64,000 nt of DNA from Prevotella sp. (GTDB taxonomy: Bacteria; Bacteroidota; Bacteroidia; Bacteroidales; Bacteroidaceae): positions 1-64,000 of the forward strand of contig JAGAPR010000005.1 in the NCBI GenBank assembly GCA_017623155.1. Direction: 5' to 3'. Under the pieces are notes generated by a model. It searched no databases. It was not told the DNA's origin and worked only from the letters and a program-made list of their open reading frames with translations. A program made the position numbers and the translations under genes. Shown piece after piece: positions 27,490 to 37,934 of the stretch. How positions within the stretch are numbered: position 1 is the stretch's first letter; each line of letters starts with the position of its first letter.

Positions 27490-28866
27490 TTATTGTTTGT
27501 TGTTGAGAATGTCGGCAATCTGCGGCATGTAGTTGTCGAGGTCGCCGGCACCGAGAATCATGAGCACGTCGATGTCGTGTTCTTTTACGAATTCCGGCAC
27601 GTCTTCCTTGTGTATCATCTCTTTTTTCACTCCGTCTTTCAGATTGTCGTATATCAGTTTCGACGTCACTCCCTCGATGGGAAGCTCCCGTGCCGGGTAA
27701 ATGTCGCAGAGAACAACCTCATCGAGTTGGCTCAGCGCATCGGCGAAATCTTTGTAGAAGTCGCGTGTGCGGGTGTAGAGATGTGGCTGGAATATGGCCG
27801 TTATCTTCCTGTCGCTATACAATTGGCGTATGCTTCGCGCACTTTGGTAAATCTCTTTCGGGTGATGTGCGTAGTCGCTGAGCAGCACCGTGCGGTCGTT
27901 CTTTATCTTGAAGTCAAACCGGCGGTCCACTCCCGCGTATGTGCGCATGCCTTCTCTCAGCTCGTCGGCCGTGCAGCCGGCAATCTGTGCCATTGCCATC
28001 GCAGCCACTCCGTTTTCTATGTTTATGGGAACGGGATGTCCCAGAACCACGTCTTTCACGCTTTCTATCGGCGATACGAAGTCGAAAGTAATCTCTCCGT
28101 TGTCAATCCGGATGTTCTCGGCGTGGAAATCGCTTTCACGTTCGCTGTATTCATATTTTCGTACGCCCTCTTGCAGGCGTTCTTTCATCTCCAGTCCCTT
28201 GCGTATTATCAGTGCTCCGCCCGGTTGTATCAGTGACGAGTAGTGGGCGAAACTTTCGAGATAAGCCTCTTTTGTGCCGTAGATGTCGAGGTGGTCGGGG
28301 TCTGTCGCCGTGATTACGCTTACCCACGGGCGCAGCCAATGGAACGAACGGTCGAACTCGTCGGCCTCTATCACCACGTAGTCGCTGTCGCTCAGTATGT
28401 AGTTTGTGCCGTAGTTCTTCGATATTCCGCCGAGAAAAGCGTTGCAGTCGGCATGGCTTTGGTGCATTATGTGGGCGCACATCGTTGATGTAGTTGTCTT
28501 TCCGTGTGTGCCGGCCACGCACAGCCCCTTGTGCGAGCGTGTCAGTGTGCCGAGCACCTGTGCGCGCTTTTGTATCTCAAATCCGCCTTCTCTGAAGAAT
28601 ACCAGTTCTTTGTGGTCGGCCGGGATGGCGGGCGTGTATATCACGAGACACGACTTGCAGTCCCTGCATTCGGCCGGGATTTTGTCGATGTCTTCGTCGT
28701 AGTGTATCAGCATGCCTTCTTTTTCGAGTTGTCGGGTCAGCGGTGTGGCTGTCTTGTCGTAACCTGCCACCGTGATGCCGAGGTTCAGGAAATATCGTGC
28801 TATGGCACTCATTCCGATGCCGCCGGCACCTACAAAGTATACTGATCTTATGTCTTTAAGTTCCAT
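27490..28866 (-). CDS. murC: UDP-N-acetylmuramate--L-alanine ligase
   Basis: Adds L-Ala to UDP-MurNAc, the first peptide step of peptidoglycan precursor synthesis, in the cytoplasm. 458 residues, with the Rossmann start VYFVGAGGIGMSAIAR, the ATP P-loop AGTHGKTTTSTM, the central EADEFDRSF and the C-terminal Mur-ligase domain with SDYAHHPKEI and FQPHLYTRTRDF. Full length; it lies between murG and ftsQ. Confidence 0.97.
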   Translation of the reverse strand: MELKDIRSVYFVGAGGIGMSAIARYFLNLGITVAGYDKTATPLTRQLEKEGMLIHYDEDIDKIPAECRDCKSCLVIYTPAIPADHKELVFFREGGFEIQKRAQVLGTLTRSHKGLCVAGTHGKTTTSTMCAHIMHQSHADCNAFLGGISKNYGTNYILSDSDYVVIEADEFDRSFHWLRPWVSVITATDPDHLDIYGTKEAYLESFAHYSSLIQPGGALIIRKGLEMKERLQEGVRKYEYSERESDFHAENIRIDNGEITFDFVSPIESVKDVVLGHPVPINIENGVAAMAMAQIAGCTADELREGMRTYAGVDRRFDFKIKNDRTVLLSDYAHHPKEIYQSARSIRQLYSDRKITAIFQPHLYTRTRDFYKDFADALSQLDEVVLCDIYPARELPIEGVTSKLIYDNLKDGVKKEMIHKEDVPEFVKEHDIDVLMILGAGDLDNYMPQIADILNNKQ

Positions 28867-28914
28867 TTTTTTCTTTGTCCTGTTGTGAGCCGGATGCTGT
28901 CCGGCATGAGTTTT

Positions 28915-30030
28915 TTATTTTCTTTCGGCCAGTTTTATCACCTCGCGGGCTATTGTCTCGGCCGAGCGGGGCAGTGCGAGCTGCCTGATGTTTGCCGCGA
29001 GTGCTTCCAGCCGGCTGTCGTCGCCGGCCGTCGCTATTGCCGTTTCGAGCAGGGTGTCGGGCGCGTCGGCGTCTTTCACGTATATGGCGGCCTGCCTGTC
29101 GACGAGAGCCATTGCGTTTTTCGTCTGGTGATCTTCGGCCACGTTGGGACTGGGCACGAGGATTACGGGCTTGCCTATCAGGCAAAATTCGGATATGCTG
29201 CTTGCTCCCGCACGGCTGACAACGAGGTCTGCGGCGGCGTATGCCGCTCCCATGTCGCTGATGAAGTCGGTCACCGTGAGGTTGTCGGGCTTGTTTCCTT
29301 TCAGCTGGCTGTTGATGTCGGCGTTGTAGTATTTGCCTGTTTGCAGCAGGAACTGCATGTCTTTTGCTCCGGTCACGGCATCGAGATGCCGCATCACGCT
29401 CTCGTTTATCGTGCGTGCACCGAGACTTCCGCCCACGAATATTACCGTTTTCTTGCCGGCTTCAAGGCCGAGTGCCTTGCGGGCGTCTTCTTTCGGCATG
29501 CCGTTGTCGATGAGCGACTGCCGCACGGGGTTGCCAGTCTTGATTATCTTGTCTGCCGGGAAGAAACGCTCCATGCCGTCGTAGGCCACGCAAATCTTGT
29601 CGGCACCCGATGCGAGCATCTTGTTGGTCACTCCGGCGTATGAGTTTTGTTCCTGTATGAGGCACGGTATGCCCATGGCGTGTGCCGCTTTTAGTGTGGC
29701 CGCGCTGGCATATCCGCCCACGCCCACGGCCGCTCCGGGCATGAACTCCTTTATTGTTTTTCTCACCATGCGCTTGCTTTTGAGGAAGTCGAGCAGCACG
29801 CCGATGTTTTTCGGCGACCATAGCGGGCGGATGAGTCCGCGCACAGGCAGCCCCACGATGTCGTAGCCCGCTTGCGGCACGCGCTCCATCTCCATCCGTC
29901 CGAGTGCTCCCACGAACAGTATTTCGGCATCGGGGCGCAGTGCTTTTATTGCGTTTGCGATGGATACGGCCGGGAATATATGTCCTCCCGTGCCACCTCC
30001 GCTTATGATGATTTTCAGTCTTTTGTCCAT
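28915..30030 (-). CDS. murG: UDP-GlcNAc:lipid I N-acetylglucosaminyltransferase MurG
   Basis: Peripheral membrane GT28 enzyme that converts lipid I to lipid II. 371 residues with the opening IIISGGGTGGHIFPA, the GVGGYAS loop, IQEQNSYAG, and the donor-site region VSRAGASSISEFCLIGKPVILVPSP (shown in part). It lies 48 bases before murC. The 270-base spacer to ftsW upstream is the longest gap inside this cluster and carries the GTAAC inverted-repeat motif. Confidence 0.97.
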   Translation of the reverse strand: MDKRLKIIISGGGTGGHIFPAVSIANAIKALRPDAEILFVGALGRMEMERVPQAGYDIVGLPVRGLIRPLWSPKNIGVLLDFLKSKRMVRKTIKEFMPGAAVGVGGYASAATLKAAHAMGIPCLIQEQNSYAGVTNKMLASGADKICVAYDGMERFFPADKIIKTGNPVRQSLIDNGMPKEDARKALGLEAGKKTVIFVGGSLGARTINESVMRHLDAVTGAKDMQFLLQTGKYYNADINSQLKGNKPDNLTVTDFISDMGAAYAAADLVVSRAGASSISEFCLIGKPVILVPSPNVAEDHQTKNAMALVDRQAAIYVKDADAPDTLLETAIATAGDDSRLEALAANIRQLALPRSAETIAREVIKLAERK

Positions 30031-30225
30031 ACCTTTTTTATTTCGGCTCGTCGCTTGTGCGGCGTTGCCTCGTGGTCATTTATTAATGATGTGTATCTAT
30101 TTTTGCAAAAGTAATAAAATAATCCCGTATGCACTAATTTTCAGTGCTGTTTTTTTGTTTTTTTGGAGCAGGAGCAGCCCGCTCACATCTCTTCCGACGG
30201 GGCGTGAGACAGAGTCGAAAAGCCA

Positions 30226-30306
30226 TCCCGGTTGTTACAACGGCGGAGTAACACTGTGATGGAGGCCAAGTAGCAGTGTTACAACGGCCAAGTAACGATG
30301 TTACAC
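30226..30306. repeat. GTAACNNTGTTAC repeat cluster between ftsW and murG
   Basis: Several copies of a motif like GTAACACTG, CAGTGTTAC and GTAACGATGTTAC, separated by GGCCAAGTA spacers. The last copy overlaps the ftsW stop codon (30301-30303). The same motif type forms a perfect inverted repeat at 55128-55170. Confidence 0.65.
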
Positions 30307-31536
30307 GGCCGCTGTCTTCTTTTTTGCCGAGCGGCTCACGCTCAGTATGGCACCGATATATACACAGTTTATGACGGTAGATGTTCCGCCTTTGCTTATC
30401 AGCGGCAGCGGTTGGCCGGTGACGGGTACGAAGCCTACGGCCACGGCCATGTTGAAAGTGGCCTGTGCCACGAGTAGCAGAGCCAAGCCCATGGCGAGGA
30501 AAGCAGGGAAATTGTTTTCGCAGCGACTGGCAATGATGGCTGTGCGAAACAGCAGGATGACGTATAGCATTACCACACCTCCGGCACCCAAGAGTCCGAG
30601 TTCCTCGATGATGATGGCATAAATGAAGTCGGAGAATGCCTGTGCGAGGAAATCGCGCTCATCGGAGTTGCCCGGTCCCTTGCCTATATAGTTGCTCGAC
30701 ACGATAGCGATGTTGGCATGTGCCACCTGTGCGTCTTTATCGAGGTCGTACTCATCGGGAGACACCTCGTTGTCATCGTTAAACTTCACCATGCGTGTCT
30801 TCCATGTGTCGGCGCGGTGGAAGATTTTTCCTAACGTGCCCCGTTCTTTCGGCTTTGTTTCCACCTGCTCTGTCTTTGCCAGTGTGCCCTTGTCTTTCGA
30901 CGTGTCGTGGCCAACGAGCATCACGAGCATCACGACGGTGAAAACGGCCAAGGCAACCCATCCCATGAGCTTGCCCAGCTGTTTGGCCGGTACTCTGCCG
31001 ATTATCATCATCAGGAAAATGACGAAGCACAGCAGTACGGCCGTAGACAGGTTTTCTATCATTATGAGGAATGCCATTGGCGCGGTGAGGCACAGAATGT
31101 ACTTGAACGCCTTTCGGGCCGCTCCGTTTTCCTGTTGCATGGCACTGAGAATTTGTGCCACGGCGAGCACGAGCGATCCCTTGGCAATCTCAGACGGTTG
31201 CATGGACATGCCCAAAATCGACATCTGCCGGCTCGCCCCGTTGGTCTTCTCGCCGATGAACAGCACGAGCACGAGCATCACGAACGACACGAGAAGGAGC
31301 ATCGGCGTCATGAGTTTGAAGTAGCGGCACGGTATGTTCAGCGTGGCCACGACAATCAGCGTGCCGAAAATCAGGGTTCCGGAGTGCTTGATTATCGGCA
31401 TGATATAGTTGTTGCTCTTGTATGTCAGACCGCTTGATGCGCTGAACACCTCGATAATGCTTATCACGCAGAGGAAGAAGAACACCATCCAGATAATCTT
31501 GTCGCCTTTGAAAAGGTTGTTTAGTTTCTTTTCCAT
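30301..31536 (-). CDS. ftsW: Peptidoglycan polymerase FtsW (SEDS)
   Basis: Multi-spanning SEDS glycosyltransferase that polymerises lipid II at the septum with the cognate PBP. 411 residues, about ten hydrophobic segments, with the SEDS signatures MSMQPSEIAKGSLVLA and PVTGQPLPLISKGGTSTVIN. A charged loop in the middle (VETKPKERGTLGKIFHRADTW) is longer than in E. coli and is common in Bacteroidetes. It follows murD by 64 bases. Confidence 0.96.
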   Translation of the reverse strand: MEKKLNNLFKGDKIIWMVFFFLCVISIIEVFSASSGLTYKSNNYIMPIIKHSGTLIFGTLIVVATLNIPCRYFKLMTPMLLLVSFVMLVLVLFIGEKTNGASRQMSILGMSMQPSEIAKGSLVLAVAQILSAMQQENGAARKAFKYILCLTAPMAFLIMIENLSTAVLLCFVIFLMMIIGRVPAKQLGKLMGWVALAVFTVVMLVMLVGHDTSKDKGTLAKTEQVETKPKERGTLGKIFHRADTWKTRMVKFNDDNEVSPDEYDLDKDAQVAHANIAIVSSNYIGKGPGNSDERDFLAQAFSDFIYAIIIEELGLLGAGGVVMLYVILLFRTAIIASRCENNFPAFLAMGLALLLVAQATFNMAVAVGFVPVTGQPLPLISKGGTSTVINCVYIGAILSVSRSAKKKTAAV

Positions 31537-31600
31537 TAAAGTTTTTTGTCTTTCTTACTTTTTGCCCTTGCTTTCTTATTTATAATTCATAATTGATAAT

Positions 31601-32959
31601 TTATGATTGATGGAATTTTTCCCTCACCAATTCCTTGAACTGTTCGCCGCGGTCTTCCATGTTCTTGAACAGGTCGAAGCTGGCGCAGCAGGGACTCAGG
31701 AGCACTGTCTCGCCCTCGTGTGCCAGCTCGCGGCAGGCTTCGACGCACTCGCGCATGGAGTGGGTGTCGCGTACGGGGATGCCCATGTCGTCGAAATTGG
31801 CGTGCAGTTTGGCGTTGTCGGCTCCGAGATATACGATGCCGGAGCACTTCTCGGCCACGAGTTTCTTTATAGGCTCGTAGTCGTTGCCTTTGTCTTTGCC
31901 GCCGACGATGAGCACAACTTTTGTCGTGATGCTCTCAATGGCATAGCGGCATGCATCGACGTTGGTGGCTTTCGAGTCGTTGATATATCGCACGCCGTCC
32001 ACCGTGCCCGCGTATTCGAGACGGTGTTCCACGCCGGGGAAGTTGCCGAGGCTTTCGCGTATCACGCTCTCGTCGATGCCGGCGATGCTCGCAGCCAATC
32101 CGGCAGCCAGACTGTTGTACTGGTTGTGGCGCCCTTTGAGGCTCAGTTCGGCGCTGTCCATTGTGAAGTGCCCGGGATATTCCAGCGTGTACAGGCCGTT
32201 GTCAACATACCCTTTCAGTCCCTCCGCCTTGCTCTCGGCAAAGGGGCACTGCGTGGCGCGGATGTCGTACTTTCCGAGTTCGTGCCTTATGATTGGGTCG
32301 TCGTTCCAGTAAATGAACGCATCTTCCTCAGTCTGGTTTCTTATGATGCGCATCTTGGCATCCACATAGTTCTGCATCAGATTGTCATATCTGTCGAGAT
32401 GGTCGGGCGTGATGTTCATCAGAATGGCCGTGTTGGCGCGGAAGTCATACATGTTGTCAAGCTGGAACGAGCTGAGTTCGATGATATAATACTCGTGCGG
32501 GGTCTCTGCCACTTGCAGGGCGAGCGAGTTTCCAATGTTGCCCGCCAGTCCGGCATCGTAGCCTGCGGCGCGGAAGATGTGGTAGATGAGCGATGTTGTC
32601 GTGGTCTTGCCGTTGCTTCCGGTGATACAAATCATCTTCGAGTCGGTGTATCTGCCGGCAAACTCTATTTCGCTTATGATGCGAATACCCTTTGTTATGG
32701 CCTTTGCCACGATGGGGGCCGTGTCCGGAATGCCGGGACTTTTGATTATCTCGTCGGCATCGAGAATGTCGCTCTCGGTGTGTTGCTTCTCTTCCCAGCG
32801 TATGTTTCGCTCGTCAAGCATTTTCTTGTACTTGTCGTTTATGGCCGACATGTCGGATACAAACACGTCAAATCCCTCTTTTTTTGCCAGAGCGGCGGCA
32901 CCGACACCGCTCTCTCCGGCTCCCAATATGGCAATTTTCTTCATTTTTTTATTCTTCAT
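31601..32959 (-). CDS. murD: UDP-N-acetylmuramoylalanine--D-glutamate ligase
   Basis: Adds D-Glu to UDP-MurNAc-L-Ala. 452 residues with the UDP-binding start IAILGAGESGVGAA, the P-loop TGSNGKTTTTSL, the MNITPDHLDRYD motif and the C-terminal INDSKATNVDACRYAIES. ATG 32959 lies 4 bases after the mraY stop; a second Met at 32944 (MKKIAILG) is an alternative start. The tight spacing argues for coupled translation. Confidence 0.96.
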   Translation of the reverse strand: MKNKKMKKIAILGAGESGVGAAALAKKEGFDVFVSDMSAINDKYKKMLDERNIRWEEKQHTESDILDADEIIKSPGIPDTAPIVAKAITKGIRIISEIEFAGRYTDSKMICITGSNGKTTTTSLIYHIFRAAGYDAGLAGNIGNSLALQVAETPHEYYIIELSSFQLDNMYDFRANTAILMNITPDHLDRYDNLMQNYVDAKMRIIRNQTEEDAFIYWNDDPIIRHELGKYDIRATQCPFAESKAEGLKGYVDNGLYTLEYPGHFTMDSAELSLKGRHNQYNSLAAGLAASIAGIDESVIRESLGNFPGVEHRLEYAGTVDGVRYINDSKATNVDACRYAIESITTKVVLIVGGKDKGNDYEPIKKLVAEKCSGIVYLGADNAKLHANFDDMGIPVRDTHSMRECVEACRELAHEGETVLLSPCCASFDLFKNMEDRGEQFKELVREKFHQS

Positions 32960-32963
32960 TTTC

Positions 32964-34235
32964 CTATCTTATTTTCAATGTGATGATAGTCATCGCGGCG
33001 AGGATGATGGTGACAATCCAGAAACGGATGGTGATTTTCGACTCGTGAACGACATTCTTCGGACCTTTGATAAGATATTTGCAGTCGGGCAACAGTTGGC
33101 TGTCCTGCGTGCGGAAAGTGTCGTGTATCGGCGCGCGGCGGAATATACGTTGTTTCACTCCTCGGCGCTTGCCGAGTTTATAGTACCACACTTGCATCAT
33201 CACACTGAGGCTCTCCACGAAGAATATGCCGCAGAGAATGGGCAGCATCAGTTCTTTATGGATGATGATTGCGCACACGGCGATAATGCCTCCGATGGTG
33301 AGCGAGCCTGTATCGCCCATGAATATCTGCGCGGGATAGGCGTTGTACCACAGAAAACCGATGAGAGCCCCGACGAAAGCGCAGATGAACACCACCAGCT
33401 CCTGACTCCCCGGGATATACATTATGTTGAGATATGCGGCATATTCGATGTGGCTCGACACGTAAGCGAATATGCCGAGAGCCACTCCGATGATGGCCGA
33501 TACGCCGGCGCACATGCCGTCCATGCCGTCGTTGAGGTTGGCACCGTTGGAAACGGCGGTGACAACGAGAATGGTCATCACCACAAACAGTATCCACCCG
33601 GCGGCGTTCTTGTATTTCCCGAAGACCGACATCAGGTTGGAGTAATCGAGATTATGCCCCTTGACAAACGGGATTGTGGTTTTCAATGACTTGGAGGCCT
33701 CGTGGCGATGCTTCACCACAAGTTCCTGTGTCTGCTGCTTTTCGATGGCCACATTCTCGCGTATTACGGCATCGGGACTCATATACAGCACAATGCCGAC
33801 AATCAATCCGAGACCCACCTGCCCCACAATCTTGAACTTGCCTTGCAGTCCTTCCTTGTCATGTTTGAATATCTTGATGTAATCATCGAGCCCTCCGAGA
33901 ATGCCGAGCCACAGCGTAGTGATGATCATGAGTATGATATAGATGTTTCTCATGCGCCCGAGCAGCAGGATGGGAACGAGAATTGCCACGATGATAATGA
34001 CTCCGCCCATCGACGGAACGCCTATTTTCTTGGTGCCGAAAGGGTCGATGGAGGCATCGCGTTGCGTCTCGGTGATTTGTTTTCGTTTGAGATATTTGAT
34101 GAATTTCTCGCCGAACCACGCCGAGATAATCAGCGAAAGCATCAGCGCGAGCAGCGCGCGGAATGATATGTACGACCATATATGCGACCCGGTGATGCCG
34201 AACTGGTCTAAGAAACGGAACAGATAGTATAACAT
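32964..34235 (-). CDS. mraY: Phospho-N-acetylmuramoyl-pentapeptide transferase
   Basis: Integral membrane enzyme that makes lipid I from UDP-MurNAc-pentapeptide and undecaprenyl phosphate. 423 residues, about ten membrane segments, with the catalytic signatures PTMGG-like region (GVPSMGGVIII), GGLDDYIK, NLNDGMDGM and FMGDTGSLTIGG. It is longer than the E. coli enzyme (360) because of an inserted soluble loop of about 60 residues after GLIVGIVLYMSPDAV, usual in Bacteroidetes. Confidence 0.96.
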   Translation of the reverse strand: MLYYLFRFLDQFGITGSHIWSYISFRALLALMLSLIISAWFGEKFIKYLKRKQITETQRDASIDPFGTKKIGVPSMGGVIIIVAILVPILLLGRMRNIYIILMIITTLWLGILGGLDDYIKIFKHDKEGLQGKFKIVGQVGLGLIVGIVLYMSPDAVIRENVAIEKQQTQELVVKHRHEASKSLKTTIPFVKGHNLDYSNLMSVFGKYKNAAGWILFVVMTILVVTAVSNGANLNDGMDGMCAGVSAIIGVALGIFAYVSSHIEYAAYLNIMYIPGSQELVVFICAFVGALIGFLWYNAYPAQIFMGDTGSLTIGGIIAVCAIIIHKELMLPILCGIFFVESLSVMMQVWYYKLGKRRGVKQRIFRRAPIHDTFRTQDSQLLPDCKYLIKGPKNVVHESKITIRFWIVTIILAAMTIITLKIR

Positions 34236-34261
34236 ATTGATTATTTTTTATTCCAAATTCG

Positions 34262-35716
34262 TCATTCGTAATTCATTATCTCACGTACCACCTCTTTGTC
34301 GTCGAAGTGATGTTTCACACCCTTTATCTCCTGATAGTCTTCATGCCCTTTGCCGGCGATGAGTATCACGTCGCCTTTCTCGGCTATCATGCAGGCCGTG
34401 CGGATGGCTTCCCGGCGGTCGGCGTTTGTCATTACTTTCCTCATCTGCTGCGGATTGAGCCCTGCCAGCATATCGTTGATAATGTCCTGCGGCTCTTCGA
34501 AGCGCGGGTTGTCGCTCGTTATTATCACTCTGTCGCTCTGTTTCACGGCTTCCTGAGCCATGAGCGGCCGCTTGCCTTTGTCGCGGTTGCCGCCGGCTCC
34601 GCACACGGTGATTACTTTTCCTTTGCCGTCGAGCACTTCATGGATGGCGTTGAGCACGTTTTCGAGGGCGTCGGGGGTATGGGCATAGTCTACGATGGCG
34701 GTGTAGCCTTTGGGCGAGCGCAGCGGCTCGAGGCGTCCGCTGACGCTTTTCAGCGTGCTGAGAGTGACGAGAATATCTTCCGGCTTCTTTCCGAGCATCA
34801 CGGCGGTGCCGTATACTGCGAGCAGATTGCTTACGTTGAACTTGCCTATGAATTGCACTCCCACTTCGCGACCGTCTATCTCCAAGTACATTCCTTCGAA
34901 GTGGCATTCGATTATTTTGGCTTTGAAGTCGGCCATGGCGCGTGTCGAGTATGTCTTTACCGTGGCTTTGGTGTTCTGCGTCATTATCATTCCGTTCCGG
35001 TCGTCGGCGTTGGTTATGGCGAACGAACCTTTCGGGAGATTGTCGAAGAAAGCCTTTTTGGCGTCGCGATAGTTCTCGAATGTCTTGTGGTAGTCGAGGT
35101 GGTCGCGTGTCAGATTGGTGAATATTCCGCCCGCATACCTCAGTCCTCCTATTCTCTTTTGGGCTATTGCGTGGCTCGAGCACTCCATGAACACGTATTC
35201 GCAGCCGGCTTCCACCATCCGGGAAAGCAGCTCGTTGAGTTCGATGGGGTCGGGGGTGGTGTGACTGGCGGGCACGGCCTCGCCCTCGATGTAGTTGCAT
35301 ACGGTGGAGAGAAGACCGCAACGGTGACCCATTTTGCGGAACATGTTATATAACAATGTGGCTATCGTGGTCTTGCCGTTGGTTCCTGTCACTCCTACGA
35401 GTTTCATCTTTTCCGACGGATTGCCGTAGAATACGGTGGCAACGCAGCCCGCCGCCTCTTCCGTTGAGGCTACGGCGACGTATGTCACGCCCTCGGCCTT
35501 GTTCTCGGGAACTGTTTCGCAGAGTATGGCGGCGGCCCCGAGATTAGTCGCTTTGTCGATAAAAGCGTGTCCGTCTGCCTGTGTCCCCTTTATGGCGATG
35601 AACAGATGGCCTTGTTCCACACGTCTGGAATCGATGTCGACTCCCGTTATTTCAACCTCGGCATTGCCTTCGATGCTCAGAGGTTTCACGTTTTTGAGCA
35701 ACTCGTTAAGTTTCAT
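34262..35716 (-). CDS. murE: UDP-MurNAc-tripeptide synthetase MurE
   Basis: Adds the third peptide residue. 484 residues with P-loop [27 protein letters not shown], and [14 protein letters not shown]. The substrate-recognition motif is SDNPRFE: DNPR is the form that binds meso-diaminopimelate, so the wall should be DAP-type. murF, which normally follows murE in many cluster layouts, is absent from the window. Confidence 0.96.
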   Translation of the reverse strand: MKLNELLKNVKPLSIEGNAEVEITGVDIDSRRVEQGHLFIAIKGTQADGHAFIDKATNLGAAAILCETVPENKAEGVTYVAVASTEEAAGCVATVFYGNPSEKMKLVGVTGTNGKTTIATLLYNMFRKMGHRCGLLSTVCNYIEGEAVPASHTTPDPIELNELLSRMVEAGCEYVFMECSSHAIAQKRIGGLRYAGGIFTNLTRDHLDYHKTFENYRDAKKAFFDNLPKGSFAITNADDRNGMIMTQNTKATVKTYSTRAMADFKAKIIECHFEGMYLEIDGREVGVQFIGKFNVSNLLAVYGTAVMLGKKPEDILVTLSTLKSVSGRLEPLRSPKGYTAIVDYAHTPDALENVLNAIHEVLDGKGKVITVCGAGGNRDKGKRPLMAQEAVKQSDRVIITSDNPRFEEPQDIINDMLAGLNPQQMRKVMTNADRREAIRTACMIAEKGDVILIAGKGHEDYQEIKGVKHHFDDKEVVREIMNYE

Positions 35717-35760
35717 ATATCAATTGTTTCTATTTGTCTGTAATGATAAAGCAGCTGGTG

Positions 35761-37908
35761 TCACCCCATTGTCAGCACACATTCCTTGCCCCTTATGACG
35801 GCTTTTCCCGGTGCGATGCTTTGTTTTTTCACTTTTCCCACGCCGTTTATTTTCACTTTAAGACCCTTGCTTTCGAGCAGGAACAGTGCGTCGCGCGCTC
35901 CCATGCCGGTCACGTCGGGCACTGTGCCCCGGCCGATTTTTGTCTTGGCCAGCGTCACTTTGTCGCTCCTTTTGTCGGCCCGGCCCCATACGGGAGAGCC
36001 GTATGCCCGGCTGCCGGCGCATGGCGATGTCTTGTTCACCCCGAGACTGCCGAGCACGAAGTCGGCTGCCGCGATGTTTCCGCTTTTCACGTCGGGAATT
36101 ATTACGGTGTTTGTGTCGCAGGCATCCTCCACGCTCAGTTTCAGATTGCGTGCCATCACGCCTTCGGCTATATTATGAAACACCACGCCGCTCATGCCGC
36201 CGCCGGATGCGGGAAGCCCGCTTTTCTGTATGCACACGATGCAACTGTATTTCGGATTGTCCGCGGGGAAGTATCCGGCGAAGCTCAACCAGTAGTCTAC
36301 AATGCCGCTTTTGTAGCCCGCCGCGCCCTTGGATACCTGCGCCGTGCCTGTTTTTCCGGCCACCTTGAACATCTTTGAACCAGCTTTCTTGCCCAGTCCC
36401 TGACTCACCACATGCTCAAGTATCGTCTGCATCGTCTTTATCGCTTTCGGCTTCGCGATATGTTCGTTTATCACCTCGGGTTGATATTCGGCTATTGTCT
36501 CGCCGTTTTTCATCACTTTCTTCACAAAGCGCGGCTTCATCATCTTCCCGTTGTTTGCTATCGCGTTGTAAAACGTTATCGTGTTGATGGGAGCTATCTG
36601 CGTCTCGTAGCCGATACTCATCCACGGCAGGGCCGTCTTGCTCCAGTTGTCATACTGCCCGTGCTTGTTCTTGTGGGGCATGCGGATGATAGGCGGGGCA
36701 TATCCCACGAGCGGGAGATTGAGGTCTTCGTGTATGCCCACACGGTAAAGACCCTCCACATACTTCTCGGGGTTGGCTCCGTAAAATTTGTCTATCACGT
36801 AGCTTACGCCGATGTTGCTGCTCACTTCGAGCGAGCGGGCCATGTTGATGTCCTGATATCCGCCGCGCCGCCAGTTGTGGTCTTTCATGTCGCGGCCGTG
36901 CATGGGCATCACTCCGCTGCCCGTGTGTATCACATAGCTCGTGTCTGCCACTCCGTCGTCGAGTGCCACGAGAAACGAGGCCACCTTGAACACCGAGCCG
37001 GGCTCGCAGCGATGGCTGATGGCATGGTTCATGATTTCGTGATAACTCCCGTCGGCGCACTTCGTCATGTTCACTATTGCCTTCACGTCGCCGGTCTCCA
37101 CTTCCATCAGGATTACCACGCCCATGTTGCCGTTAATGAGTTTCAGCTCTTCTATGAGTGCCCGCTCGGCGAGATCCTGCATGTTTACGTCGATTGTTGT
37201 CACTATGTCCGCGCCGTTCTCGGGCGGCATTACGGGGATGTTCATGAACTTGTTCAGTATCTTGCGGCGGTGTGTCAGTCCGTCGGTGCCGCGCAAAACG
37301 GAGTCGTAAGACAGTTCGAGACCGAAGCGGGCCGTGTCTTTCGAACCGAACATGTCGCCCACGGTGCGCTGTGCGAGCGAGCCGAACGGACGGCGGCGGG
37401 CGTTGAACTCTTCCCAGTGGAAGCCGCCCTTGTATTTCGACATGTTGAACACCGGCAGCTTTTTCACCTCAGTGAATGTGTTGTAGTCTATGCGGCGTTT
37501 CCATATCGGCCAGTTTCTGCTCATCTTCTTGTGTCCTTTTTCGAGATGATTTTTGAATTCGGCGGCCGACATCTGCGGGAAAATCCTGCTCAGACCCTCG
37601 CAGATGTAGTCGATGCTGTCGTTCCATACGGAGTCTTTTTCCTCGCCTCCGGCAAGGAAGTCCATGTATATCTTGTATTCGGGAAGGCTGCTTGCCATCA
37701 GTTGCCCGTCGCAGCTGAGGATGTTTCCCCTGTTCGGTTTCACACTCACGCTGTCTCGTTTCAGTCTTGACGCCACATCGGTCCAATACTGTTTCTCCGC
37801 GGTCATGATATAGGCGGCCTTGCCGATGATAGCTATACCGATAAGTGTGAAAACCAGCGCTATGGCGAAATAGCGCGGCATTACCTTGCTGTTGTCGAAT
37901 TTACTCAT
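35761..37908 (-). CDS. ftsI: Septal penicillin-binding protein (FtsI/PBP3-like) with PASTA domain
   Basis: Transpeptidase that crosslinks septal peptidoglycan, working with FtsW. 715 residues: one N-terminal membrane anchor (about 11-31), a dimerisation/pedestal domain, then the transpeptidase domain with the serine motif EPGSVFKVASF (SxxK), SSN in EVSSNIGVSYV, and KTGTAQV. A C-terminal PASTA domain (VPDVTGMGARDALFLLESKG) follows. PASTA on the division PBP is uncommon in E. coli-type organisms but usual in Bacteroidetes. It lies 26 bases after ftsL. Confidence 0.95.
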   Translation of the reverse strand: MSKFDNSKVMPRYFAIALVFTLIGIAIIGKAAYIMTAEKQYWTDVASRLKRDSVSVKPNRGNILSCDGQLMASSLPEYKIYMDFLAGGEEKDSVWNDSIDYICEGLSRIFPQMSAAEFKNHLEKGHKKMSRNWPIWKRRIDYNTFTEVKKLPVFNMSKYKGGFHWEEFNARRRPFGSLAQRTVGDMFGSKDTARFGLELSYDSVLRGTDGLTHRRKILNKFMNIPVMPPENGADIVTTIDVNMQDLAERALIEELKLINGNMGVVILMEVETGDVKAIVNMTKCADGSYHEIMNHAISHRCEPGSVFKVASFLVALDDGVADTSYVIHTGSGVMPMHGRDMKDHNWRRGGYQDINMARSLEVSSNIGVSYVIDKFYGANPEKYVEGLYRVGIHEDLNLPLVGYAPPIIRMPHKNKHGQYDNWSKTALPWMSIGYETQIAPINTITFYNAIANNGKMMKPRFVKKVMKNGETIAEYQPEVINEHIAKPKAIKTMQTILEHVVSQGLGKKAGSKMFKVAGKTGTAQVSKGAAGYKSGIVDYWLSFAGYFPADNPKYSCIVCIQKSGLPASGGGMSGVVFHNIAEGVMARNLKLSVEDACDTNTVIIPDVKSGNIAAADFVLGSLGVNKTSPCAGSRAYGSPVWGRADKRSDKVTLAKTKIGRGTVPDVTGMGARDALFLLESKGLKVKINGVGKVKKQSIAPGKAVIRGKECVLTMG

Positions 37909-37934
37909 GTCTCTTGCTCCTCATCTTTTTCTTG

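Noticed and set aside
36412..37770. 452-codon plus-strand frame within ftsI
   Set aside because: Antisense shadow of ftsI; it has no recognisable domain.
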